Assembly (NCBI GenBank): GCA_022592435.1
Contig: JABYQS010000045.1
Location: forward strand, 62,001 to 126,000
Length of the DNA stretch: 64,000 nt
Direction of reading: 5' to 3'
From: Cerioporus squamosus
Lineage: Eukaryota; Basidiomycota; Agaricomycetes; Polyporales; Polyporaceae
Below the pieces are notes generated by a model. The model did no database searches, was not told where the DNA came from, and saw nothing but the letters and a program-made list of their open reading frames with translations. The position numbers were made by a program, and so were the translations under genes. Below are positions 46,431-57,900 of this stretch, piece after piece. Each line of letters opens with the position of its first letter. Position 1 is the first letter of the stretch.

Positions 46431-48513
46431 ATGGCAAGCCACTTTCTCCCCGGCAATCAGTCTGTGCAGACTGAACTTCCAGCAAGCACCATCGACCACT
46501 TGAGAGACTTATGGTCACAAGCGGGCGAGTTGATTGAGGACCTCGCAGCGTCTCGGGGCGTCACCAACAGCTATCAGCAACCGGTTCGTTCTATGCACGA
46601 TAGCCTTCTCGGCCATGGAGGAATGCGGACCAAAGACTGACTTATGCTGGCAGTTGGCCTCCCTCAAAACAGTCTTCCAGGACGCGGTCGGCGTGGCTCA
46701 GATGCTCCACAACGAACGGCTTCCGATTTACCGCCTACCTCCCGAGGTGATGATCCGCATATTCTCCTTTGTCAGGATATCGGTCGACGACGCGGACTCC
46801 GCGCATCTGAGGCCCGTTAGGTGGACATTCACAGTCCTCGACGATAGGGAACTGCATCCTCTTTTACTCGTATGTCGGAGGTGGCGAGACCTGGCTCTCA
46901 GTGCTCCTCTCCTGTGGTCCCACGTCATGGCCGTGCGCGGGATGGTCGACAATTACCTGGCCCGCAGCGCGAGCGTACCCCTCACGGTCTATATCGAAGG
47001 CTATCGAGTCATCGATTACCATGTTCAAAGGTCCAGGTGGCGGATTTGTCTCTCGAGGATGCTCCCCTTCCTGATTCTACAAGTCCTTGAAAAGCATCGG
47101 CAAGGTTCGTTCCCGCATTCGCGTGCTGCATATCAACTACACGGACTCCGGCATCCCCTCGTGGATGATGGGTTTTCTTGCTACGCTTGGTGCCCATCAG
47201 CTAGAGGAGTGCAATATCGATTTTCACTCCACCCGTTCGGAAGGCGGCGTTTTCACGAGCTACACTGTGACTGTGCCGGATTTCCGCCCCCGTCTCACGT
47301 TGTTCTCGGGAGGTTCGGGCAACGGCGGAGGCGAGAGGCTGCGAATTCTGCGTCTCGCCGGGGTCCCCTTCCTGCCTTCCAATAGGTTTCCAGACCTGAC
47401 CACGCTCTCGCTCTCCAGCGCAACAATGAGGACCGATGTCGCCGGGGCCGACACGACATCATGGAGTGTGCAGGATCTGGTCGACTTCCTCTCCGGGAGC
47501 CCCAGGCTGGAGGAGCTCTACATCCGCAACGTGCAACTCGAGCGTCGGTCGGTATCATCTTCCGGCATCACGAAACCTTGAGCCAACTCCGGCACTTCGT
47601 GCTCGAAGTTCCCCTACATACACACAGGTCTGCGCTGCAGAGAGCATTTTCGATAATCGGTTACCCAAGCCATTGTCATGTCTTGCTCCTCACCTTCTCT
47701 GCGTCACAGCCCGATGCCGTCGACCAGCTCCTGACATCTCTCCCATGGCCCGATTCCCATTGGTATACCCGCCTCCGCATCACAGCCATCGAGTTCGGAT
47801 CCACGATGTTACACTTCGTACCATCGTCTGGGAGCGGTTCGCTGACCATCGGTCTGCGCGTCGTCAACCAACGCATGCGTGTGGACTTTAACCCACAGCG
47901 CGAGTTGCGGGCGCTGTTCGACATAGCCTACCCGTGGTGCTGCGCCATCGAGGAGCTTTGGCTGGAGTTGGCGGAAGACGACTACTATCACGGCCTTGGG
48001 TGCATCCTTGGACGCTTCCCGGGCCTCAAGCGCCTCGTCGTCAGCCAGCCCTCCTACCTTAGCCCAGGTGGATGGTATGCTCGCCTAGCCGACACGCTCC
48101 ATCTATTGCGCCCAACAAAGACCGGGAACATTGCGTGCCCAGCGCTGGACACGCTCTGCGTCAGCATTCCTGCGTACTGCAAGGACGTCGAGGCGGTCAA
48201 GCAAGTCCTCTTGTCTCGCGCGCAGAGCCACCATGTGCGCCGGCTCGTCATCGGATATAGCCACATGTTGGAGTTGGAGGTCCTCGCGGAGGTGTTCTCG
48301 CTGGAGGAGCTCGTGGAGGAATTTGTGTGCGAGGAGCTGCCACCTGTTCGTCGCGGTACGGTGCTTGCGGACTGGCTGCTGAGCATCCCGAAGGTCTTCG
48401 AGGACGGCGGCTTCCACGCGAGTTGGCCGAAGTGGGATCAAGGTACTCTCTTTCTGCCTTCTTTGTCGTCCGGCTGACATTGAGGTTATGCAGACACTAG
48501 CAAGTACTATTGA
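46431..48513 (+). CDS. F-box protein, Agaricomycete type (three 1-nt frame breaks)
   Basis: A probable SCF ubiquitin-ligase adaptor. Exons 46431-46583, 46654-48442 and 48494-48513 encode about 654 aa once three breaks are allowed. The start is MASHFLPGNQSVQTELPAST; an F-box-like segment follows (IYRLPPEVMIRIFSFVRI, LLLVCRRWRDLALSAPLLWS), then leucine-rich divergent repeats (RIRVLHINYTDSGIPSWMMG, ERLRILRLAGVPFLPSN, SPRLEELYIRNVQLE, ELWLELAEDDYYHGLG, LGRFPGLKRLVVSQPS). The end is WPKWDQDTSKYY. Single bases appear to be missing near 47028 (HVQR to VQVADLSLED), 47087 (DSTSP to LKSIGKVRS) and between ~47530 and 47580 (SSSGITK to ETLSQLRHF). Three breaks in one exon could mean pseudogenisation, but the same kind of break hits essential genes here. 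The LTR element inserted 295 bp upstream of the ATG. Confidence 0.75.
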
Positions 48514-48930
48514 TGACGCTTCGGAGAAGCCGTCGAATCCCACCAGTTGCGAGTACCCTCCCTGCGTCTGGGCTGGACATCAGGTCATACCTTCAATATG
48601 AGTAGAATGATCCGTTGATCCTTGCATGCATTTCCGTCTGCTTCTCTGGTTCTCGTAAATCCTGAAGGCCGGAGACCTGCTGTCATGTCCAGCAATTTAC
48701 CAAAATCTGATACCATCGCATATGCAACTACGCATCGTCCCCGTACAGCGTTCACAATTCTTCCCAAGTAGAACTTGTTCAGCTTGCTGAATGGTCACAA
48801 CTGGCACTCGCTATATCTAACTTTCGAAAGACCGTGCGTCTGCGAATGCCTCAGAGGCCTCAGAGATTGTGGTCGATATGCACAACGCACCTATATCACA
48901 TGGACAGCAGCGTGCAACGGTGTCGTACCG
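48514..48930. other. Spacer between convergent F-box genes
   Basis: 417 bp holding the two 3' UTRs. No gene or repeat seen. Confidence 0.5.
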
Positions 48931-49929
48931 CTAGCGGTCAGGGATGTAACCCCAGCATCCGGTACCGCCTCCAACCCTGTCCAGCCACTCTTTCATGGCA
49001 GCCTCCTCCCTAGAGGTACGGTACTCGTAGTATGGCAACGCCTTGGTAGGTCGGACCGCCGCGGCGAGGAAACTATCGAATTTAGGCTTGAACCTGGGAT
49101 AGACGGTGTGGCCCGGGGCGCGTGGACCGCGTGGTTCGAGGTAAAGCCTGCTAAGCTTCTTGAACGGCCCACCCCCAGCTGAAGTGACAGGCGGAGTGAG
49201 TTGGTTTACGCATCCAGGAACGTGTCACTCACCAGATATAGCCGTCAGCTCTTGAGTGACTCTCGTAACATATCGGACGCACAGGTGCGTAACTTCCGGA
49301 GCACGATGTGCCCAACTGTTGAGTTTCTCCACGGTGCCGTGCGTAGAGAATAGGATATGCAGGTGCGTGAGTTGCGGGAAGCAGATGGGGCTTCTCGCTC
49401 CTCCGACAAATGGGTTTTTCTCGTACAGATACAACTCCCGTAGTTCCGGGAACCCTTCGGGGCATTCGATGTCTGGGAAGTTGTTGATCTCATGCCATTC
49501 GTTGCAGTAGACGAAACAGAGAGTCCGCAGGTCCCGAGAAACGAGGCGGATTAACTCGGCGATGTCGTCTTCACACTTGAAGCGTTCAGCTGGTGAGTCG
49601 GAATTCATCATGGAGTGAGCGAGATCATCAAGGGCACCACGCCAGCCTTCCTTGTGCTTTCCACATTGGGCTGCGATGAAGAGGTGCTTAACGACTGGCT
49701 TGTACCCGTACGCATCCACCTGCGCGGTCGCACGCTCCTTGTTGAAGCAGATGAGGAACTTGGCAAACCGCCTGGAGGGGCCAAAGATCGCGACGGAGTT
49801 GAAGCGGGGGGAGCGGGAAACGTCTCTGATATGCTTGTTCACGAGCGACAGCGAACATCCCGTGAAGCCACCATCTGTGCACGCTAGAGAGCAGATTTCG
49901 TGCAGTAGCTCGGGTGCGAGGCTCTCCAT
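48931..49929 (-). CDS. F-box-like protein, intact
   Basis: Exons 49233-49929 and 48931-49178 give 314 aa with no frame break. The N-terminus MESLAPELLHEICSLACTDG, followed by GFTGCSLSLVNKHIRDVSRS, is the typical start of the large Agaricomycete F-box-like families. The rest is a leucine-rich, repeat-like body (LRTLCFVYCNEWHEINNF, FPELRELYLYEKNPF, CFPQLTHLHILFSTHG, APEVTHLCVRYVTRVTQ) and a C-terminus with EEAAMKEWLDRVGGGTGCWG. The open frame extends upstream through a (GTG)n-encoded His run, but the Met at 49929 matches the family start. Its likely role is Skp1-bound substrate recruitment; the target is unknown. It converges with the F-box gene on the left, but the two are only distantly similar. 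Confidence 0.8.
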
Positions 49930-50709
49930 GTCTGTAGGTCCTAGGAGAGTAAGAAAGAGAGTTCTACCAGGAAGCACTGATAAGCAGGCAACTCTCGCTG
50001 ACCTGGGGTGTGTTAGATCGTGGTGGTGGTGGTGGTGGTTCACATGTACATGTATCCTATTCCCTTCGAGCGCTCGTAATCACCTCAGTTTCAGACACCG
50101 ACTTGTTATCATTGCAACCGTGATCGGTACATACTGTGCATCGTTCGCCTTTCGACCAGTCGCCTTTCGAAGGGCTGTAGGCAGTGGGTCCTGCCAAGAG
50201 TCAAGACCAGTACTCTTGCGGTCCGGGAGCGGACCATTCACACGCAGTAGAAACTTCAAGAGGGAGAGGAATGCATTACAGAGCGATGTATATACGCGTG
50301 TCGATGGAACGAACGGAGATGTGGAAACGAACGAGCGAGCCGCCAGGCCAGACAAGACGGCAGAGAGAAAGGAAGAGAAAGGGAGCGCGAGAGATATGGG
50401 GGGTGTGCATAAGACAAGACGTACGATACCAGCCACACAACATCCAAATGCAACAGGCACGGGGCGCAGAAAAAGTACATATGTGCAAGAACGAGATCGA
50501 AGGTAGCGATAGACCACAATATGTGAGCGGGAGGGAGGGGGAGGGGGTCGCAGAGTGTGACTGTATGTAATAGTAGTGGTCGGAGGCCGACGAATCAACT
50601 CGGATCCAATCCGAGACCGTTCTGGTATATACGGTATAAGTTTACGATGTGGTAATCCACGCTCAGCCGAGGGACGGTCACAGACAGGCGGCGGTCGATG
50701 CTAAGGAGG
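49930..50709. other. Intergenic region with a (GTG)n microsatellite
   Basis: 780 bp between the F-box start and the stop of the histone-fold gene. A trinucleotide run, (GTG)6, lies at 50020-50039. No coding exon recognised. Confidence 0.45.
50020..50039. repeat. (GTG)n microsatellite
   Basis: About six to seven GTG units in tandem. Confidence 0.8.
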
Positions 50710-53700
50710 CTACCGGGAGTGGGAGCTGGCACGAAAGGACTGTTCCCCTCGCTGCTCCCCTCCTCCGAGCTCAACCGCGGGCTGCTCCCGCTGTTGCTCC
50801 CGCCCCCGCTGCTGCTGCTGCTGCTCTGGCTCCCGTCCCCGGTCTTCGTGTTCCCGCTGCAAAGGAGAATCGCTCGGATCAACCTGCCCGCCTCCGCCCA
50901 AAAACAGTGCGACTAACCCGCGCTCGATCTCGTCGTTGCCCTTCGTCGCCAGCGAGAGCGCCTCCTCCAGCGGCGACTTCGACGTCGGGCTTTCCGGGAG
51001 GGGAGGAGCGTCCTTGAGGGCAACCCCGTTCTTGACGAGGAACATGTCGACTAGGAGCCGGCATTCATCCGCGGACGACGCGACGGTCAGCAGGCGGCGA
51101 AGGTCCTCCGCATCCGCTGGAGAGATCGCTGGCGCGGGCGGCGGAGGGGGCGGAGGAGGCTCCAAGGGTGTGATGGGACTTCGTGAAGCGGACCGCGATG
51201 CGTAGCCGCTCTCGGCCTTCGAGTGCGCATGGATCGACTTGCGGTCAAGCGTGGAGGTCGGCGACGTGACGTTCACACTGCGTGGGTGCAGGGACAGCTC
51301 GGACGTGTCGAGCTTGACGGGGTGCCCATTGAGTATGACAGGTTTCCTCGCGACCGGAGATGAGATGGGTGAAGTGACAGACGTGCCGTCCCGACTCGGG
51401 CTCTGCTCGATCACCCTCGCATGACGGTTGCCGTTCACAACACGACCTTCCGCGATGGAATCAGCCGCGATAGAACTGGAAGGAGAGACAACAGAGTCAT
51501 CCAAGATAGGCACTGCCTTGCGGACAGTGCCCCGGCGAGAGAGACTAGGTGGCTGCGACGACGAGACGTCCTCCGAGGAGTTATGTGTGGATGACGTGTT
51601 CGACCCAGGAACAGTGCTCTGAGATAGAGACGTGTGCAGGGGAGGACGGGGTGGTGGAGTCGCGACGACAACGTTAGGGTATGGGTTGCTCGCACTGGCG
51701 ACATTGGGTATCGACCGCTTGCCCGTGAGGGATGTGTTCTTGAACGAGGGAGGGGGAGGGGACGCGATGTGAACCTTTGAATTCTTGCGCGACAAGGACC
51801 TCGGTGTCTTCGGGGGCTCCTCCGCGATGCTGCCGTTGAGACTCTCCCTCGACCCTCCCAGCGTGAGACGCGACATCATGCGCTGTAGCCGTCCAGAGCG
51901 TGACTTCGACGACTCGAACGAGATGACGCTCGCGTTCATGCTCGGGCTGTACGCAGGCTCGTCGGGCGGCGGACCAGCGTCCAAGAAGGCGATAAGGTCC
52001 TGTGCGGCCCTGGAGATATGCGGCTTGCTGCCACCGGGGGTGCGAGGGGAAGATGGTTCTGAAGGGGACGCACGAGCGGGACCTGCCTTCGGCACAGGCA
52101 CTGTAACCACCTCCTGCAGTTCCTCCTCTCCATCCGACCCGTTCATCACCTCATCCAAGTCCATCGACTCCCTGCTCTTCTGGATCTTCGTCTTCTTCTT
52201 CGGTACCCCGAACTGCGACGAACCCAGAGTCGAGGGTGACGCATTCTGCGAGCCCGCAACCTTCCCCACACCATGCCTCACTGCTGAGGTCTTCCGTGCA
52301 ATCCCGTCTTCGTGTCGTGGATGGGGGACGTTCGAGATGGAGATCGAGCGTAAGCGCAGGTCGTTCGCACGCGCCGATGGGGTCGAGCTGGCGGCTGTGA
52401 AGCTGGTGTTCCGCATCCTGACTGCAGCGTTGGACTGGAAGGGGGACTGAGAAGTGTTGGAAGAGCCCGACTCCTCGTCGTCCTCGATTATCGAGTCCAC
52501 GTGGCGACGACCGTTCGCAACAGGGACCCGTTTTGGCTCGAGGAGCGCTGCCGTGGGGGCGCCACCATCTTGCCCCTTCTCAGCCTGTCCCGCCCGTCGG
52601 GTCATCCTCTCGCGTTCAATGCGCTCCTGCTTGTACACCTTGTGATGACACCCAGATACTTTCAACGCGCGCTCCCAGATACAATGAGGCACCGATCGAA
52701 CGTACCTCCATGCTCTTCAGTCGGTCAGGCGTCAGGGACACTTTCATAGTCGCGCCAGAGCGCATGAGCTCGTCGAACTCCTGCTGGAGCTCCTCGTCCT
52801 CCTGGCGGGGCGGTGTGAGAAAGAGAAGAGAGAGACAAGGTTGAGAAGAAAACGGGCGAACTGACCTCGAACTCTGGGTACTCGCGGTTGATGCCAATTT
52901 CGCTGCTTGATCGCGCTAACGCGGCATTCGCCGGCTCGTGCTTGTCGCTTAGGCTGCGCGCGTGGAAAATCTTCGCGCCTTTGGCCTTCTCAAAGGACGT
53001 CCTGCGCGACTCGCTCGACCCGTGCCCGAGCACGGTCGACTTCTGCGAGTCCGTCGACAACCGCGACTTTCGCTGCGGGTGTCGCGGTCGACTCGTCGCC
53101 CATCGGAGACGACGTGGAGGTCCTTGGGGCCATGATCTTGTCCGTACTTCTCGAGAACGACTTGCTCCTGCGTGGACGCTGAGCCTTGGACAACGCCTCG
53201 ATGTGTTCGTACACTGGGGAGAGGGAGGTGAGTTCAGACGTATGCGCGCGCGAGATATATGATGAACAAGGCCGAATGTCTGTCTCCGTTGGCAAGGTGA
53301 CCCGCAATAGTGACCTCTTCAATGGAGATCGCAGGCTGCGCGGGGTATCTCTACACATAGCAGTGTAGCGCTGATACATACAGCCTCATCGTGCATGAGC
53401 ACACTTCACAGTCTCACAGAGGACGGCCACGCCTTGTGATATAACGTGATACAACTGACGAGTAGACATCCGAGGGAGTGCTTCGAGGCTTCTTTCGCAT
53501 CCCGCGTACGTCTGAGCTTGAGCCCCGAGCATCTGTGCATCTCTCGGGAGTCTCTTCGACGCCTTCGACAGGCTCGCCAAGGTATCCTCCTCAAATGGCT
53601 CCATTCACCAAGCCTTCCGATGCCACTCGCAATGCATGCATAACAAGCCATGATCGATCCCCAACGACTGACGTAGTCATATGTGTGGCGCGTGGGTCTT

Positions 53701-54563
53701 CGTACGCTGAACGAGACTAGAGGGTCGAAACAAGACTCACCCTTCATGATCTTGAACATGCCGTAAATGGCGTCGTCTTCGCCCAGTGCGATAAAGAGGT
53801 CTTGGACGGTGGCAAGCGTGCGGCTGCTATCTCGGGCTGCCACCCGGCTCACATTCGACAGGACATGTCTGCAGACCGCGGAGATGAGATGAGGGGAGCA
53901 AACAGGAACGGGGACAACAGGCGACTTACTCGCAGATGGCCCTGGAATATACCGCCGATGTGAGTTCGAGAAGCCCCAAGCGCGACAGATGGAAAGTTGG
54001 ACCACGTACTCAAGTATAGCCGTGAGATAGAGTGCTGCCGGGGCCAATAAAGCAGGACTCGGCGGCGCAGTCGACCCGGCGGCCTCCATGCGCTGCTGCA
54101 GCCGTTTCTCCGCCTCGGCGTCCTCGTCCGAGTCGTTCATGGTGGAGTACGCCTCGCATTTGAGACGTAGCAGCTACCGACCGGCGTGAGCGCGGTGCGC
54201 GCTGGGGTGGGATGGGATGGGAGATCGCGTGCTCACCTCGAACGACCACTGCAGGTCAAACTCGGAGCTGCTGGTGCGAGGGGAGGATGCGCGAGCACCC
54301 GTGCGGTCCCAGTACGCCTTCAGCTCTACCTCCGCCTCTAGCAACGCCTCCTTCCCGAGGCTGGTGGGGAGGACCTTGAGGAGCGCGGCCTTGATCTTCT
54401 CCGTTGCGAGCGAGCGCGAGACGGAGAGGATGTTGTAGAGGACCTCGTCGAGGAGGACATTCACCGAGTGCAGCGCTTCCGGTTTGAGCTTGATTGGACG
54501 GACGTCGGAGAGGATGACCTCGGCGGAGCGCGTAGAGATGTAGGAGGGACACTGTATAGACAT
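50710..54563 (-). CDS. Histone-fold protein with long disordered tail
   Basis: Exons 54237-54563, 54010-54173, 53930-53941 (12 nt), 53741-53868, 52866-53213, 52706-52801, 50710-52638, about 1,000 aa. The N-terminal ~200 residues look like an H2A-type histone fold: EVILSDVRPIKLKPEALHSV, LLDEVLYNILSVSRSLATEK and LGKEALLEAEVELKAYWDRT, then ALYLTAILE joined by the microexon to AICEHVLSNVSRVAARDSSR and TLATVQDLFIALGEDDAIYG. A short helical segment (QQEFDELMRSGATMKVSLTP, RLKSMEVYKQERIERER) follows, then ~640 residues rich in Ser, Pro and basic residues, a poly-Pro run and a Gln-rich end encoded by (GCT)n. Exons sum to 3n+1, and the frame shifts between GDESTATPAA and KSRLSTDSQK near 53060-53110, so one extra base is likely. 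The intron at 53214-53740 is long for this genome. Nucleosome-like or transcription-complex roles are only guesses. Confidence 0.7.
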
Positions 54564-54918
54564 GGCGGTCGCTGGCGGGGGCGGGGGTGTGAGGAGGACG
54601 GGCGGGATGCTCAGAACATGGTCGGCGGGAGGAGGAGGAGGCGGAAGCGGTAACGGGGCTGCGGCGAGCTGAGGCTGAGACGCGGTGGCGAGGAAGCGAG
54701 CGAGCCGCGTCGGACGTCCACGAGGGCTCTCCCAGCGCCGTCTTCGCTCAGATCTCTATTGCCGATGCTGGTCCTGCACAAAGTTTACCATCAACAGAAC
54801 ATCGCTCATATCACACAAACGCGATTCTAGTCGCGCTTACACTCCCACATACACACCCTGTATCTACGCCCTATGCGCTAACCCGGTTTCCTACATATGC
54901 AAGACTAACCACCGCGTG
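54564..54918. other. Spacer between two minus-strand genes
   Basis: 355 bp serving as 3' UTR of the zinc-finger gene and promoter of the histone-fold gene. No repeat seen. Confidence 0.45.
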
Positions 54919-57900
54919 CTACCTCTCCTCCGGCCGAGGCTCTCCCTGCGTCGACGCAGGCAACTGCGCATCTTGCAGAAGATCTGCAGGCCCAGGTTCA
55001 GCCACGACGTTTCCTGCGACTGCGACAGCGGTGTCCTTGTCCTCCGTCTGCACCGGCGCCCTGAAATTCGATCGTCTGGGTAGTTCCAATCTCCCGCCGG
55101 CATCTACTTTCCCATCTGCAACACTGACGTCGACGTCGCCCACGAGCTGATCTGCCCGATCATGTGGCCCGCCTGCCAGCACTGCGGGCGGCGCCACGTT
55201 CGCCTCGGTCGCCCCGACGACGGGCACGAGGGGGAGACCTCCTACATCCGCTTCGGGATAGACGTCATTCGACGCGCTTTCGGGGCCGACGGAGGGAGCA
55301 GACGCTGCGCCGGGGCCGGCATCGGGGAGAGCGGGAGGAGAGGGAGGAACGGGGGGAGGTTGAGGTTGAGGCTCGGGCTCATTGGAGAAGAGAACGAGCC
55401 CGTCGTTGACCATCTTGGTGACCTCTCCGGAGCCAATGTCGTCGCAGTGCAGATGGTGCTTCCGCGACGCGTCGTACCCGTCCGTCAAGTCAAGATACTC
55501 CCCGTCGATCCACCGTTTGATCAACGCAAGGCTCTCCGCGGGAGTCTTGCCCGCGAGCTCCGTGGCCGCCATTTTTTCTGCCAGCCGGCGCGACCCACGC
55601 GAGGGTGCGGCCGCGTTCGACCTGCGGCCTTGCCACTTGAAGCAGATGATGTTCTCCAGGACCTGGCATCAAGAAAGCGCGAACCTTCAGTGAGATCCCT
55701 ATATTGCATCGCTCCAAGCTCAAGTTGGAGATACCCACCTTCCCGCCGAGCCACTGGTGCCGTTCCTTTGATATGGGATGCATGCTGACACGACATGGCA
55801 CTGCCAAGTACGCCGGCACGACGTCTGGCAGCGGAGGCAAGGGCCGCCTCCTCTCCCCCGGCCGCAACAGCCCGCAGGTCGGGCGAAGCACACCAGAGCC
55901 ATTGCGGTGTTTGCTCGACCGGTGGTGTTCCAGAAGTTTGTCGGGCGCGTCAAACAACTCGTCGCAACCTAAAGACGTATCACGTCAACTGCGCCCCAGC
56001 CTCTGCGCCTGGCGTTCTCGATCAAGATCACATACCCTCGTACGCGCATCGCAGCGGCAGTAGCGCGTGCTTGTTGAGGTGTTTGAGCAGCCCGACCTTG
56101 TCCACGAACCGGCTCGATAGGCATCCGTGCCAGCGACAGGCGTACGACCCCTGAGAGAAGAAGCACGAAGCATGGCCGTCAGTCAATCAGGAACAACGTC
56201 CTCGCTACCGCGACGTGATGGAATGGGAGGAAATGAGGCACTTACCCACTCATCTTGCTCGCCGGCATGCAATGCGAGATGCTTCTGCAGCGTCTGCGTC
56301 GAATTGAGGACGGCATCACACCCGGCCCACTGGCAAGGCGTCTCGCGCAGGCGGCTGTACGACAGCTCCGCAGCGGCTTGCACTTCTTTGTCTGCACATC
56401 ACAGATCATTGTTAGCACACGTCCCGGCAACAGATCCAGAAGGCCGAAGTTGCAACGTACCTTCTTCGCTCAGTTCCTCGTCCTCGTCCTCATCAACTGC
56501 ATCACGTCTTCCGTCAACAATGGAATATCGCCGTTTCGTGTCAAAGACAGACGCACCTGGGCATGTCGCCAGCTCATCGACCGAGGGTTCACGACTGGCT
56601 GCCCTAGGCGTACTTCGACGACTTGTCGCATAGGCCGGAAGCGGGGGTGCAAGTACATAGAGCGTTGAGCGTCGGCGCTTTCGTCGAGGAGACTCGTCCT
56701 CATCGCGGGAGGAACTCGAAGCCATTTCGACGTCAGAGTCGATCTGTCTAGCCTTGCCCTTCCCCTTGCCCTTGGGACCAAAGGACCTCCGGGGCAGGGC
56801 TGACGATGTCACTGACACCAAATCATCATCATCCGTCGGAGGTGGCGCAGATGTTTGACGGCCGAAGTCAGGCTCAGGGGAGCTCGAGTGCGAAGGGAGG
56901 AACAATGGCAGCTTCTCCTTCTGGCGAACCACAGACGCAGGTGAGGAAGTAGCAGCTTGCGACGTAGATGGTTGTAGAGGCCGAGTCGGGGATAACAACG
57001 CAATGGATTCCTCCGGCAGGTCGAAGTCATGCGCGCCATCGACATTGTCGAGATCCTGGCTCGCGTGCAAGCGATTCACCTCTTCTAGCGCAGCACCGAG
57101 GGATGGCGACTTAGTGGTCCGGACGGCTGGCGATGAGGGACCTGGCGATGACTCTGGAGCCACGCCAACGATGGCCTCCTGCACCTGATGCGCGTCTGCC
57201 GCATCGGACGATGTAACACTCGGTGCGCGCACAGGGATCGTTTCAGGTCGATCTGTCTGCTCCACGCCAACAGGGCCGTCTGCATCTGCTTCCTCCCTCG
57301 TGAGGTCAATGATGTCCGCGTCCGCGTCCGCGCCCAAGGTTGGCTCTGGAGGCAGGGGCGCAACGAGAACGCTGACTTGTTCAGTCTTTTTCTCCACCGA
57401 CAGCGATACATCTGGTGGGACGTCATTCTCGTCGCCCCCATCCCCGACGCGTTGTCTCTTGGACGGAGTCGGAGAAGTTAACGCAGGGGACGGCTTCCGC
57501 TTGCCACTCGCTGTGGGAAGCTCAATAACTTCGGAAGAAGGGGTGGTCAGCGGAGGCAGCGGTGTGCCAAACGCACCCTTGGGAGGCCCCAGAGACCGGA
57601 TAATATCCTGCGCAAGCCTCCTCCTATCCGCCTTCTGCGGAGACCATGAGCGCTCTGCCTGCTGGTTCGCCGACGGTGTTGAAGGCTGCGGCGTCGACGT
57701 TTGAAATTGGATCTGTGTCTGTGGTGGTGGCTGCGCGGGAGTTGACAGTACAGTCTGCGTCGCCGGGGCGGACGCGCTGGCCTGCTGCGAGCGAGGGTGG
57801 AAAATGAACTGTATTTGGCCATCCTGATTGCGAAACGCCATGGGAGCACTGGGGTCGCGAGGCTTGTACCACTGCACCTGAGTTGGTGCGCCATTTGCCG

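Noticed and set aside
49652..50506. 284-codon plus-strand ORF
   Set aside because: Antisense to the intact F-box gene, then enters the microsatellite; composition is not protein-like.
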